Positions 6,504 to 13,845 of a stretch of DNA of 46,823 bases are shown here, piece by piece (the stretch's first letter is position 1; the number at the start of each line of letters is the position of its first letter). The position numbers were made by a program, and so were the translations under genes. The stretch is from positions 1 through 46,823 of the forward strand of contig JBLWGC010000226.1 in the NCBI GenBank assembly GCA_048772705.1, given 5' to 3'. The stretch is from Leidyana gryllorum EB-2025a (taxonomy: Eukaryota; Apicomplexa). The notes beneath the pieces are model-generated. The model saw nothing but the letters and a program-made list of their open reading frames with translations. It was not told the origin of the DNA and searched no databases.

Positions 6504-6574
6504 GCATCTGTGGTCTAGTGGTAGAATGTCTCGTTGCCATCGAGACGACCCGGGTTCGATTCCCGGCAGATGCC
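6504..6574 (+). tRNA. tRNA-Gly(GCC)
   Basis: Complete 71-nt gene with loop TTGCCAT and a perfect B box. C73 instead of the A73 seen in other Gly genes. A TTTT lies 23 nt downstream. Confidence 0.92.
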
Positions 6575-6713
6575 GAGGACATAGCACATGGTTGAGTTTT
6601 ATGCGTGAGTTGGTGCTGGACCCTCCGATCCTCCTTTTTCTAGCGCAGGATTCTGCAATCACGTCTTGTCAAGAGGGTACAGCTCTTGGCTAAAGCTGCA
6701 GCTAAGGGAGTTG

Positions 6714-6786
6714 TCCACTGTAGTCTAAGTGGCTGGGATATGCGGCTTTCACCCGCACGATCCGAGTTCAAGTCCTGACAGTGGAA
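6714..6786 (+). tRNA. tRNA-Glu(TTC)
   Basis: TCCACTG/CAGTGGA acceptor, loop CTTTCAC gives TTC. The T-stem is weakened (CCGAG against CCTGA). It is followed by the Thr gene on the same strand, a pairing repeated through the array. Confidence 0.82.
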
Positions 6787-6862
6787 GTCATTGGATCATT
6801 CGAGCAAAGTGCTCCAGTAATCTCCGTCAATAGTGACTGACTCGTGATCTTCGGCTTGCATT

Positions 6863-6934
6863 GTCTTCTTAGCTTAGGGGCAGAGCATTCGCTTAGTAAG
6901 CGAAAGGTCGCCGGTTCGATTCCGGCAGAAGGCT
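6863..6934 (+). tRNA. tRNA-Thr(AGT)
   Basis: TTCGC-TTAGTAA-GCGAA gives AGT. D-arm GCTTAGGGGCAGAGC and T-arm GCCGG/CCGGC are intact. C2 is T here (GTCTTCT), giving a G-T pair. Confidence 0.9.
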
Positions 6935-6983
6935 TTGCTCGCGAGGCAATCTATTCTATAACGGTTCCCCTTCTGCGCACACT

Positions 6984-7054
6984 TAGCAGTGCGTCGTTTC
7001 GATCGACGGACCTTTGGATTATGAGCTCAACACTTTTCACTGAGCTACACTGCT
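6984..7054 (-). tRNA. Initiator tRNA-Met(CAT)
   Basis: AGCAGTG/CACTGCT acceptor (A1-T72) and the T-loop GATCGAAAC are initiator hallmarks. Anticodon CTCATAA on a weakened stem (TTGAG/TCCAA); D-loop shortened to GTGAAAAG. 71 nt. Confidence 0.8.
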
Positions 7055-7194
7055 CAGTCTGCAACATGGAAGAAATAGCCGAAATGCAATTCTCGAGATG
7101 TTAGTTGCCCTGACTGCCCTACCGAAGTGGGCTAATGAAATGCTGTGTTGGTTCTGAGGGCAACTTGTCCTGTCGGGTCAACCAACGACCAAGA

Positions 7195-7258
7195 GGGCTG
7201 TTCTGGGAATCGAACCCAGGACTCCTTCCACCCCAAGGAAGGATCCAGAACAACAGCC
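7195..7258 (-). pseudogene. tRNA-Pro(GGG) lacking its D-arm
   Basis: The acceptor, anticodon arm and T-arm are Pro-like, but the D-arm (A box) is deleted, leaving 64 nt. Loop TTGGGGT reads GGG, an anticodon eukaryotes normally do not use. Inverted partner at 27812. Confidence 0.65.
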
Positions 7259-7347
7259 AAATACTTGGGTGCATGCAACCGGATATACGGATGGAGACTC
7301 GAATCTACTGTGGCCTTTTCCAGCCTATTTTTGGTAATGATCGTCGT

Positions 7348-7431
7348 TGCACAGAATGGGATTCGAACCCATGCAGACTTGCGCCTACCAGAACTTGAGT
7401 CTGGCCCCTTAGACCACTCGGGCATCTGTGC
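7348..7431 (-). tRNA. tRNA-Leu(CAA)
   Basis: GCACAGA/TCTGTGC acceptor, CCAGA-CTCAAGT-TCTGG gives CAA, long variable arm (TAGGCGCAAGTCTGC), T-arm ATGGG/CCCAT. 84 nt, no intron. Confidence 0.93.
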
Positions 7432-7580
7432 GTTACTTCCCTTCTGAGTTTCAGCGTGCAAACGGCTTCCGTTGCGACTGTCGTCTGGGTGCGGTGTATC
7501 GGCCTCCAGCCCCGAAGAAGTCGTCCGGGGGTGCTCACTTCCTAAAGCACCTCTATCGGCGGCTTGCACCACCGATAGGC

Positions 7581-7650
7581 GGCTGTTTGGTCTAGTGGTA
7601 TGCACTTGTTTCGGGTGGAAGAAGTCCTGGTTTAATATCCAGAACAGCCC
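7581..7650 (+). pseudogene. tRNA-Pro(CGG), damaged
   Basis: Anticodon TTTCGGGTGG persists, but two bases are lost near TATGCACTTG, and the T-loop reads GTTTAATAT in place of GTTCGATTC, which abolishes the B box. Confidence 0.65.
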
Positions 7651-7769
7651 GTCTGATAGTTGTTGACCCAACACGGCACCTCGACCCATCCCGCACACTG
7701 TCCCTGACAGCCAAGACAGGATCTGAGTTGTTGACTCAACAGGCGAGGCTGCAACCCGGCCATTCGCCC

Positions 7770-7842
7770 AGACGCCAGTGGGACTCGAACCCAGAATCCC
7801 CGGTTCCGTAGACCGATGCCATATCCATTAGGCCGTAGCGCC
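7770..7842 (-). tRNA. tRNA-Arg(ACG)
   Basis: Complete 73-nt gene with loop CTACGGA. Compensating-looking changes occur at the acceptor (CTGGCGTC) and at position 8-9 (CG). Confidence 0.87.
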
Positions 7843-7905
7843 AATCAACGGAGCCGTCGAATGAAAGTGTATAACCATCAAGAGAGAGAGACACCGGAGA
7901 CATAT

Positions 7906-7977
7906 GGGCCGAGCCGGGAATCGAGCCTGGCTTCGCACGGCCACAGCTTGCTGTCCCAACCACTAGACGACTCGGAT
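7906..7977 (-). tRNA. tRNA-His(GTG)
   Basis: Inverted copy of 4271-4342 with loop CTGTGGC and T-arm CCAGG/CCCGG. The terminal acceptor pair is A-C, as in that copy. Confidence 0.78.
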
Positions 7978-8032
7978 AATCTGCAAGTAGCTATCAAGGC
8001 AGTGGGGCATCAATCAGGATGAAATGTAACAG

Positions 8033-8075
8033 GAGCGTTAGATGCTCTCCAAATGAGCTACTACAGGTCGTCCAA
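8033..8075 (-). pseudogene. tRNA-Tyr-like 5' fragment
   Basis: Inverted copy of 4174-4220, a Tyr-like D-arm joined to an Ala-type end. Confidence 0.4.
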
Positions 8076-8153
8076 ATCCTGTGAGGCTACAGGCCGGTTC
8101 ATAAGAACCAGGCTCATCGGATACGTGATTCGAAAGACATATGCCCCTTTCAC

Positions 8154-8225
8154 GAAGCTATGGTCTAGTGGTTACGACGTCTGCTTAACACGCAGAAGGT
8201 CCGAGGTGAATCTTTGGCGGCTGTA
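8154..8225 (+). pseudogene. tRNA-Val(AAC), decayed
   Basis: Inverted copy of 4023-4094. The anticodon arm is intact (TTAACAC), the acceptor GAAGCTA does not pair, and the T-arm is disrupted. Confidence 0.65.
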
Positions 8226-8280
8226 GCTCCCAACTTTCAGCGAGAACCAAAGGAGAGAATCTCAAGCGAAACCAACTGTG

Positions 8281-8352
8281 CTTCGAGACCGGGAATCGAA
8301 CCCGGGTCTTCCGCGTGACAGGCGGAGACACTAACCACTATACTGACTCGGA
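8281..8352 (-). tRNA. tRNA-Asp(GTC)
   Basis: Loop CTGTCAC and B box intact. Acceptor TCCGAGT against TCTCGAA has mismatches at both ends. 72 nt with G73. Confidence 0.83.
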
Positions 8353-8442
8353 CGCTCCAAACACGCCGGGTTCAATCCCAGAAGTCTTTCTATTTCGGCT
8401 CACGGACAAAAAACGCGTGGAACGGCGAGCCTAAAACATTCC

Positions 8443-8529
8443 GGCAAGATGGCCGAGTGGTCTAAGGCGCTGTGTTCAGGCCGCTGTCCGAAAGGGCGAG
8501 GATCTGGGGTTGAGCCTTTCGAACCCCGG
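8443..8529 (+). pseudogene. tRNA-Leu(CAG) with scrambled 3' half
   Basis: Same form as 1534, but the D-arm is the better GCCGAGTGGTCTAAGGC. The anticodon stem 3' strand is CGCTG. Confidence 0.65.
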
Positions 8530-8542
8530 AGCAGTTGGACGG

Positions 8543-8622
8543 CCGGGGGTAGCTCAGTTGTTAGAGCATCTGACTGTAGTGCTGGCATCAGATAGTCGGC
8601 GGTTCGATTCCGTCCCACCGGA
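8543..8622 (+). tRNA. tRNA-Tyr(GTA) with 7-nt intron
   Basis: Same 80-nt gene as 1634 with TGCTGGC intron. The D-loop reads AGTTGTTA, one base from the other copies. Confidence 0.88.
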
Positions 8623-8714
8623 AGTAGAGGGTCATCGGCAAACTACTACTCAACCTGATGAGCGTTGATAGGCCAACTAGACTACTCCGACGGGAATTCC
8701 ATCTATGTAGTTCG

Positions 8715-8768
8715 GATGGGCTGGGAAGCGATCCCAGAACCCTTCGTATACTAAGCCACCTTTTCATC
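8715..8768 (-). pseudogene. Short tRNA-like element, isotype unclear
   Basis: 54-bp element as at 1806. The T-loop is GATCGCTTC, one base from the intact B box. Confidence 0.45.
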
Positions 8769-8848
8769 ATTGGGCCAGCCTACCTCATGGCATTGAGTGA
8801 TACTTCACATAGTGATACGAGTCTCTCGACTGTACCCAGCGGGTTGAA

Positions 8849-8880
8849 CCATTTGGTCTAGCGGGTTCGATTCCCAGCCC
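8849..8880 (+). pseudogene. tRNA-Pro mini-relic
   Basis: TTTGGTCTAG joined to CGGGTTCGATTCCCAGCCC. This copy has the unmutated CCCAG end. Confidence 0.6.
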
Positions 8881-8918
8881 GTCTGATAGTTGTTGACGCT
8901 ACACGGCACCATTCGCCC

Positions 8919-8991
8919 AGACGCTACTGGGACTCGAACCCAGAATCCCCGGTTCCGTAGACCGATGCCATATCCATTAGGCCATAGCGCC
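8919..8991 (-). tRNA. tRNA-Arg(ACG)
   Basis: Complete 73-nt gene identical in structure to 2022-2094, with loop CTACGGA, D-arm GCCTAATGGATATGGC and an intact T-arm. Confidence 0.92.
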
Positions 8992-9110
8992 GACTAACGG
9001 AGCCGTCAAACGGAAGTGTGTAGCGATCAAGAGAGGACATGGGCAGCTACGCCCGATCGTGGGTTTGGACAGACTTCACCTACATCTCCCATTCGAGACA
9101 ACGGGGACAT

Positions 9111-9169
9111 ACTATCCAAGCCAGGATTCGGGCCACAACTTGGTGTTGTAAGCACTAGACGACCCGGAC
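9111..9169 (-). pseudogene. tRNA-His(GTG), internal deletion
   Basis: Same deletion as at 2189; the anticodon region reads ACACCAAGTTGTGGCC. Confidence 0.5.
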
Positions 9170-9250
9170 AATCCAATCTTCAAGTGAGGCTGGTGGGTAC
9201 CAAAGCCACTTTAGATGTCAGGCTATCGGGTTTTGTGTCCTTGCTTTCCT

Positions 9251-9323
9251 GCCGCCCTAGCTCAGTCGGTAGAGCGCAAGACTCTTAATCTTGCAGTCGC
9301 GGGTTCGAGCCCCGCGGGCGGTG
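9251..9323 (+). tRNA. tRNA-Lys(CTT)
   Basis: GCCGCCC/GGGCGGT acceptor, CAAGA-CTCTTAA-TCTTG gives CTT, T-arm GCGGG/CCCGC. Complete, 73 nt. No T-run follows. Confidence 0.94.
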
Positions 9324-9383
9324 TGGATCTATATCCCTGGATGTAAGAATGGAACCGTTGCCTACAAGCACACTCTGCTGGAT

Positions 9384-9456
9384 TTCTGCTGCCGGGACTT
9401 GAACCCGGATCGTGGGGGTGAAAGCCGCATATTCTAGCCATTTCGACTACTGTGGA
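9384..9456 (-). tRNA. tRNA-Glu(TTC), damaged
   Basis: Loop CTTTCAC remains, but the anticodon stem 3' strand is CCCCA rather than CCGCA, and the acceptor strands TCCACAG/CAGCAGA pair poorly. Possibly a pseudogene. Confidence 0.6.
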
Positions 9457-9542
9457 CGAGTCACAACAGTTGCACTGACGAATGAGGCGCCAGAGAACTG
9501 TGAGTCGGTCTCAGATGGGAAGTTCACCTAGGTTTGGCGGGT

Positions 9543-9592
9543 GGGCGGCTATCTCAAGTGGTAGAGCGGTGACTTGGCACGCGAGAGGTCAG
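9543..9592 (+). pseudogene. tRNA-Ala 5' relic (GGC in loop)
   Basis: As at 2620, but the loop is TTGGCAC, so the TGC of the sister copies reads GGC. No T-arm. Confidence 0.5.
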
Positions 9593-9674
9593 TTTAGACA
9601 CCTATCAATGCCGCAGGACAGGCTGAACATGGGGGCATTTGGTCACTCCTCGCGGCATGTCGAATTCGACAGGT

Positions 9675-9756
9675 GGCAACTTGCCCGAGTGGTTAAGGGG
9701 GTAGACTTGAAATCTACTGGGCCTGGCCCGCGCTGGTTCAAATCCAGCAGTTGTCG
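9675..9756 (+). tRNA. tRNA-Ser(TGA)
   Basis: GTAGA-CTTGAAA-TCTAC gives TGA. The long arm GGGCCTGGCCCGC and T-arm CTGGT/CCAG are those of the Ser family. 82 nt with G73. Confidence 0.93.
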
Positions 9757-9833
9757 TTCGATGTGATTGGAGGGGCAGACAACAAGCTTGAAACCCCAGA
9801 ATGGTGCCTCAATCAACCATCTGCCATCTTCTC

Positions 9834-9903
9834 TGCATCTGCGGGAATCGAACCTGGGTCGTCTAGGCGGCAACGACACAGTCTACCACTAAACCACAGA
9901 TGC
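9834..9903 (-). tRNA. tRNA-Gly(GCC), damaged
   Basis: Loop TTGCCGC gives GCC. One base is missing from the T-arm junction (70 nt), and the anticodon stem (TGTCG/CTAGA) pairs badly. Confidence 0.6.
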
Positions 9904-10031
9904 GTGACACCTCCATTCCTGAATACAGAACGAAGGGTCTTAACTACTCCAGGCCGTCCAACTTAGGCCGGTACAGGCCGGTACATATGAACCAGGCTCA
10001 TCGGATACGCGTTTCCAGAGACACACGCCCC

Positions 10032-10058
10032 TTCGAGTTCAATCCTCGGTGGCTGTAA
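10032..10058 (+). pseudogene. tRNA-Val 3' fragment
   Basis: TTCGAGTTCAATCCTCGGTG followed by GCTGTAA is the T-arm and acceptor of Val. No upstream part remains. Confidence 0.5.
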
Positions 10059-10109
10059 CACGCATCGTTCAGGCAAGCACCACGCAATCTAGAGCGGAAG
10101 ACTATCTAT

Positions 10110-10181
10110 CTCCGAGACCGGGAATCGAATCCGGGTCTTCCGCGTGACAGGCGGAAATACTAACCACCATACTATCTCGGT
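10110..10181 (-). tRNA. tRNA-Asp(GTC)
   Basis: Loop CTGTCAC, B box with GGATTCGATTCC, variable AGACC. Position 1 is A (A-A mismatch with A72). 72 nt. Confidence 0.88.
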
Positions 10182-10276
10182 GGCTCACAAACACACCGCC
10201 CTTCAACCCCAAAAGTCCTCCCTTCTCGAGACTTCACGAACAGAAAACGTGTAAAGTGGCGAGCCAAGAACACTCC

Positions 10277-10318
10277 GGCAAGATGGCCGAGTGGTGGGTT
10301 CGAATGCCACTCTTGTCA
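10277..10318 (+). pseudogene. tRNA-Leu mini-relic (42 nt)
   Basis: GGCAAGATGGCCGAGTGG is joined to GTTCGAATGCCACTCTTGTC. Acceptor, half of the D-arm and T-arm remain, and the anticodon and variable arms are deleted. The flanks match the Leu-AAG gene at 38654. Confidence 0.7.
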
Positions 10319-10378
10319 GCCGTTGTATCGGCACTCGGTCAGCCACTGGATGCAGAAGGTTTTCCATGTAGAGCGGAT

Positions 10379-10451
10379 GGGCGGCTAGCTCAGATGGTAG
10401 AGCGCTCGCTTTGCATGCGAGAGGTACTGGGATCGATACCCAGGTCGTCCA
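10379..10451 (+). tRNA. tRNA-Ala(TGC)
   Basis: GGGCGGC/GTCGTCC acceptor with G-T pairs, CTCGC-TTTGCAT-GCGAG gives TGC, T-loop GGGATCGATACCC. Complete, 73 nt. Confidence 0.93.
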
Positions 10452-10523
10452 AACTTAGTAGGGCGGCACCTGGTAGTCAAATACAGAGTTGCACCTCTAA
10501 GAGGGCGTGGCATATCGCAGCTC

Positions 10524-10596
10524 CGGCACTGCTAGGCTTCGAAACTGCGACTTTGTGGTAAACAGCTACACGCTTTGCCGACTGAGCTACAAGACC
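10524..10596 (-). tRNA. tRNA-Asn(GTT), degraded
   Basis: Loop CTGTTTA reads GTT. The T-arm CAGTTTCGAAGCC does not pair well, and the acceptor 3' strand differs from GGTCTTG. A better Asn gene is at 38990. Confidence 0.55.
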
Positions 10597-10737
10597 CAGT
10601 TGCAATGTTCTTTTAAGCGAGGAAAAATCATACCTTCAGACCAAACAGCCTCCTGGTCGGCCTGCCCGGCTAGGGCACTCATAGGTGTCAAATGCTGGAG
10701 TACTCGGCGGTCGCGTTCGGCTGTCATCGGGCGGATT

Positions 10738-10811
10738 TGCTCCCCGAGGGGATCGAACCCTCGACCTTCGGCACATAAGGCCGATGCTCTAACCAGCTGA
10801 GCTAGGGGAGC
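10738..10811 (-). tRNA. tRNA-Ile(TAT)
   Basis: GCTCCCC/GGGGAGC acceptor, D-arm GCTCAGCTGGTTAGAGC, TCGGC-CTTATGT-GCCGA gives TAT, T-arm GAGGG/CCCTC. All stems pair, and there is no intron, unlike Ile-TAT genes in many animals. It is the only copy in the window. Confidence 0.9.
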
Positions 10812-10955
10812 GATCACCGCCGTGCCACCGCGTAACTCACATTCGATTCTATGTCAGGGGGTTGTTACATCAAGTGTCAGAATGCCCCGGCCTCGTGCCG
10901 ACCAAGCTTGTTAGCGTTTCTGTTAATTTGCCACGGCGGTTTGAGGCGTGCCTCC

Positions 10956-11026
10956 TGCGTCTGTCGGGAATCGAACCTGGGTCGTCTCGGTGGCAACGAG
11001 ACATTCTACCACTAGACCACAGATGC
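10956..11026 (-). tRNA. tRNA-Gly(GCC)
   Basis: 71 nt, loop TTGCCAC. Acceptor G-T changes (GCATCTG/CAGACGC) and a T-stem change (CCAGG/CCCGA) are mild. Confidence 0.83.
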
Positions 11027-11098
11027 ACAATCCAGCGTTGAGCTAGTCGCCCGCTGTGCAGACGTCATAGCATTCCGTGGTTTTTGACATAGTATGCA

Positions 11099-11178
11099 TG
11101 ACAAGCGTGAGATTAGAGACCACGCGATTTAGAACTGCGGCCTGAACACAGCACTTCAGACCACCCGGCCATCTTGCC
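11099..11178 (-). pseudogene. tRNA-Leu(CAG), decayed
   Basis: Acceptor and TTCAGGC anticodon loop kept over 80 nt. The variable and T-arms have many changes, and the B box is lost (GGTCTCTAATCTC). Confidence 0.65.
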
Positions 11179-11284
11179 GCCGTGTTCTTGGCTCGCCACA
11201 TGGCATGTTTTGTGCCCGTGAAGTCTCGAGAAAGAACTATTTCATCTCGGACGCTCGTCAACGCGCCGGACTTCAACCCCAAAA

Positions 11285-11344
11285 GTCTGGTCAGTATTTC
11301 CGCCTGTCACGCGGAATACCCGGATTCGATGCTTGGTTTCAGAG
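11285..11344 (+). pseudogene. tRNA-Asp(GTC), 5'-truncated
   Basis: GTCAGTATTTCCGCCTGTCAC is Asp, but the acceptor 5' strand and half of the D-arm are replaced, and the T-arm has changes (GGATTCGATGCTTGG). Confidence 0.6.
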
Positions 11345-11399
11345 CACAGTTGATTGCGCTTAAGATTGTCTCATTTGGGTGTCGCTGAAAGTTGCGAGC

Positions 11400-11472
11400 T
11401 ACAGCCACCGAGGATCGAACTCGGGACCTTCTGCGTGTTAAGCAGACGTCGTGACCACTAGACCATGGCTGC
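11400..11472 (-). tRNA. tRNA-Val(AAC)
   Basis: GCAGCCA/TGGCTGT acceptor, TCTGC-TTAACAC-GCAGA gives AAC, T-arm CCGAG/CTCGG. Complete, 73 nt. Confidence 0.92.
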
Positions 11473-11535
11473 AGTGAAGGTCCCGCAGACCAAGAGAAGT
11501 GGCGAGGTTTCACGAAAGAGTGAGGACTAGTTCTG

Positions 11536-11607
11536 AGGTCGCGCCGGGAATCGATCCTAAGTCGGGAGATTTGGAGTCTCCAGTGCTAACCACTACACCA
11601 CGTAACC
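11536..11607 (-). tRNA. Gln-bodied tRNA with Trp anticodon CCA
   Basis: The body, acceptor GGTTACG/CGCGACC and D-arm GTGTAGTGGTTAGCAC are those of Gln. The anticodon loop is CTCCAAA on a perfect GGAGA/TCTCC stem, so it reads CCA. The T-stem has one A-C mismatch. Sister 36252 has CTA in the same position. Confidence 0.75.
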
Positions 11608-11714
11608 GATTCCGTCCTTCCTAAAAGGAGTTGGTAGAGCCATCCGGACTAGCGCTCCCTCAACTGGACACATGCGACACGCGTCTCTCTACTGGCCTTT
11701 GAAATATTGTAACT

Positions 11715-11783
11715 GGCTCTTGTATCTTAGTCGGCAGAGTGTGTGATGGTGAAATACAAACTCGGGAATCCGGGCTTTGAGGC
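11715..11783 (+). pseudogene. tRNA-Asn-like relic
   Basis: GGCTCTTGTATCTTAGTCGGC is recognisable. The anticodon arm (GATGGTGAAATAC) and T-arm are lost. Confidence 0.5.
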
Positions 11784-11890
11784 AACCTTCACACATACTG
11801 CGGTGCCCAGGTCTGTCCAAGGGCTACAGGGCATGACTAAAAGCTCTCAACTCGGTAAGTAAATAGCGGCAGGTGCAGCCGTACGACGTT

Positions 11891-11963
11891 TGGACGACCT
11901 GGGCATCGATCCCAGTACCTCTCGCATGCTAAGCGAGCGCTCTACCATTTGAGCTAGTCGCCC
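11891..11963 (-). tRNA. tRNA-Ala(AGC)
   Basis: GGGCGAC/GTCGTCC acceptor, CTCGC-TTAGCAT-GCGAG, T-arm CTGGG/CCCAG. Complete 73-nt gene. A Pro gene follows on the opposite strand, a recurring pair. Confidence 0.94.
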
Positions 11964-12051
11964 GTTGTGCAGACCCCATCGCCTGTGTTGGTTCTCAACA
12001 TAGTATGACCACTCTCTCAACTGTACTCAGCGGTCTGCACCACCGACAGGC

Positions 12052-12123
12052 GGCTGTTTGGTCTAGTGGTATGATCCTTCCTTAGGGTGGAGAGAGTCCT
12101 GAGTTCGATTCCCAGAACAGCCC
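12052..12123 (+). tRNA. tRNA-Pro(AGG)
   Basis: Loop TTAGGGT gives AGG, and acceptor GGCTGTT/AACAGCC is perfect. The 3' anticodon stem reads GGAGAG, with one mismatch. Initiator Met lies downstream on the same strand. Confidence 0.88.
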
Positions 12124-12264
12124 TCTTGGTCGTCGGTTGAGCCGACGGGACAAGTTGCCCTCAGAACCAACACAGCCACCTCTTTAGCCCAATTCGGTAG
12201 GGCAGTCAGCGCAACTAACATCTCGGGAATCGCATTTCGGCTACCTCTGACATGTTGCAGACTA

Positions 12265-12336
12265 AGCAGTGTAGCTCAGTGGAAGAGTGTTGGGCTCATA
12301 ACCCAAAGGTCCGTCGACCGAAACGACGCACTCCTA
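12265..12336 (+). tRNA. Initiator tRNA-Met(CAT)
   Basis: A1-T72 acceptor AGCAGTG, GGG-CTCATAA-CCC anticodon arm with the three G-C pairs typical of initiators, T-loop GACCGAAAC. One acceptor change (CACTCCT). 72 nt. Confidence 0.88.
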
Positions 12337-12385
12337 AGTGTGCGCAGGAGGGAAACAGTTATAGAATTGATTGGGTCGTGAGCAA

Positions 12386-12456
12386 AGCCTTCTGCCGAAT
12401 CGAACCGGCGACCTTTCGCTTACTAAGCGAATGCTCTGCCCCTAAGCTAAGAAGGC
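12386..12456 (-). tRNA. tRNA-Thr(AGT)
   Basis: Loop TTAGTAA; acceptor GCCTTCT/AGAAGGC intact. One base missing in the T-arm (71 nt), so the B box is GGTTCGATTCG. Confidence 0.83.
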
Positions 12457-12532
12457 AATGCAAGCCGAAGATCACGAGTCAGTCACTATTGACGGAGGTT
12501 ACTGGAGCACTTTGCTCGAATGGTCCAATGAC

Positions 12533-12605
12533 TTCCACTGCCGGGACTTGAACCCGGATCGTGCGGGTGAAAGCCGCATATCCCAGCCACTTAGACTACA
12601 GTGGA
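12533..12605 (-). tRNA. tRNA-Glu(TTC)
   Basis: TCCACTG/CAGTGGA, loop CTTTCAC, T-arm CCGGG-TTCAAGT-CCCGG. Complete. One D-loop change (GGCTGGGAT). Confidence 0.92.
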
Positions 12606-12722
12606 CAACTCCCTCAGCTGCAGCTTTAGCCAAGAGCTGTACCCTCTTGACAAGACGTGATTGCAGAATCCTGCGGTAGAAAAAGGAGGATCTCTATACT
12701 AACCTCTGAACCATTGTAGCTG

Positions 12723-12795
12723 GGTCTTGTAGCTCAGTCGGCAGAGCGTGTGGCTGTTAATCACAAAGTCGCAGGTTCGAAACCTGCCAGGACCG
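12723..12795 (+). tRNA. tRNA-Asn(GTT)
   Basis: GGTCTTG/CAGGACC, loop CTGTTAA gives GTT, T-arm GCAGG/CCTGC. The anticodon stem has one G-T change (TGTGG/TCACA). Confidence 0.9.
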
Positions 12796-12839
12796 GTTTC
12801 AGAGGCACACTAAACACTGACTGCGCTGCTCTCCGAATG

Positions 12840-12897
12840 GCACTTGTGGTCGGCGACCCTTCAAAGATGTAAGTTTGTTTGGATCCCGCCACGTGCA
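12840..12897 (+). pseudogene. tRNA-Gly(TCC)-like relic
   Basis: GCACTTGTGGTC, GCGACCCTTCAAAGATG and an ACGTGCA end follow Gly-TCC. The D-loop is deleted, and the T-arm reads GGATCCCGCC. Copies at 16159, 30328 and 38888. Confidence 0.55.
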
Positions 12898-12910
12898 GCC
12901 GTACGTACTT

Positions 12911-12983
12911 TGGACGACCTGGGTATCGATCCCAATACCTCTCGCATGCGAAGCGAGCGCTCTACCATCTGAGCTAGCCGCCC
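12911..12983 (-). tRNA. tRNA-Ala(CGC)
   Basis: GGGCGGC acceptor, loop TTCGCAT gives CGC, T-loop GGGATCGATACCC. Complete, 73 nt. Confidence 0.92.
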
Positions 12984-13051
12984 ATCCGCTCGTCCGCTCT
13001 ACATGGAAGACCTATTGCATCCAGTGGCTGACCGAGGGCCGATACAACGGC

Positions 13052-13131
13052 TGACAAGAGTGGGATTCCAACCCACGCCCTTTCGGACTGCGGCCTTAAC
13101 ACAGCGCCTTGGACCACTCGGCCATCTTGCC
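13052..13131 (-). tRNA. tRNA-Leu(AAG)
   Basis: Loop TTAAGGC on CTGTG/CGCAG gives AAG. All arms as in Leu-CAG. The T-loop is TTGGAAT rather than TTCGAAT, which hits the invariant B-box C56. The inverted copy at 38654 has the normal loop. Confidence 0.82.
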
Positions 13132-13250
13132 GGAGTGTTCTTGGCTCGCCACTTTACACGTTTTCTGTTCGTGAAGTCTCGTGAAGGGAGGCTTTTGGGG
13201 TTGAAGATGTCGTTCTGGGTGCGGTGTACCGCCCCGAAGTACTCTCACGG

Positions 13251-13329
13251 CCTGGGGTGCTTACATTACAACCCATCTGAATGTAGTGGTGGCATCAGAT
13301 ATTCGACGGGTAAATGCCGTCCCACCGGG
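13251..13329 (+). pseudogene. tRNA-Tyr(GTA)-like relic with intron
   Basis: ATCTGAATGTAGTGGTGGCATCAGAT keeps GTA and an intron-sized insert (TGGTGGC). The D-arm is lost (GCTTACATTACAACC), and the T-loop reads GACGGGTAAATGC. Confidence 0.55.
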
Positions 13330-13429
13330 AGTTGAGGAGTGGACTTCTTACAACGTAATTCGTCTGAGGCTCCTGTTCCATTCCATCCTGATCGATGCTT
13401 CGCTACCTCTAAAGCCTCGCTCAAAGATT

Positions 13430-13501
13430 GTCCGAGTCGTCTAGTGGTTAGGACAGCACGTTGTGGCCGTGCAAACCCAGGCTCGATTCCTGGCTCGGAC
13501 A
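13430..13501 (+). tRNA. tRNA-His(GTG)
   Basis: GTCCGAG/CTCGGAC acceptor, GCACG-TTGTGGC-CGTGC gives GTG, T-arm CCAGG/CCTGG. Complete, 72 nt, A73. G1 is encoded. Confidence 0.93.
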
Positions 13502-13576
13502 AGGGGTCTAAAGTGCATTGCTCTTCGCCCCGGTTGAAAATATTGTTGCAGCCATGGTCAAGTCTGTACGATCGGC

Positions 13577-13647
13577 TGCACCTGCCGGGACTCTATCCCG
13601 GGCTGCGAGCATGGGAAGCTCGCATTCTACCCTTGGACCACAAGTGC
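13577..13647 (-). tRNA. tRNA-Gly(CCC), B box damaged
   Basis: CGAGC-TTCCCAT-GCTCG gives CCC; acceptor GCACTTG/CAGGTGC. The T-loop reads GGGATAGAGTC instead of GGGTTCGAGTC, losing invariant bases. The clean copy is at 24144. Confidence 0.75.
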
Positions 13648-13707
13648 ACTCGAGAAAGAGCTCCAGCACCCCGAGACTCGGCCGCAGTCTGCGTTGAGCT
13701 AGTGGGT

Positions 13708-13785
13708 GCCTCAAGTACTGGCAGGTTCCAGTCTGCGACTTTGTGGCTAAGAGACTTACCCTCTGGTGGCTGAACTACGACGCTC
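13708..13785 (-). pseudogene. Asn-like tRNA relic
   Basis: TCGTAGTTCAGCC and AGCCACAAAGTCGCAG resemble Asn, but the anticodon arm reads GGTAAGTCTCTTAGCC and cannot form a normal loop. Related copies at 24273, 26957, 29387, 37998 and 44805. Confidence 0.45.
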
Positions 13786-13845
13786 GGCTAAGATGATTGG
13801 AGCTTGAGAGACTTAAGCTTTGCAGGTGCCCAGTCGATGCAGTCA

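Larger units (their letters stand above)
4377..6511. repeat. Right arm of large tRNA-array palindrome
   Basis: This is the reverse complement of 1-2135, with matching order and matching defects. The 2.2-kb loop between the arms has its own partly inverted elements. The arm ends in the Gly gene at 6504, whose partner lies off the left window edge. Confidence 0.9.
6442..7562. repeat. Inverted-repeat arm (partner 27508-28628)
   Basis: Gly, Glu, Thr, iMet, Pro and Leu genes here pair with the same genes at 27508-28628 in reverse order. Every gene pair sums to coordinate 35070, so 1.1 kb was inverted with no net indel. The arms lie about 20 kb apart. Confidence 0.9.
8411..9560. repeat. Direct copy of 1501-2640 module
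   Basis: Leu relic, Tyr, short tRNA-like element, Pro mini-relic, Arg, His relic, Lys, Glu and Ala relic follow in the same order and spacing as at 1501-2640, offset by about 6.9 kb with small indels. Confidence 0.85.
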
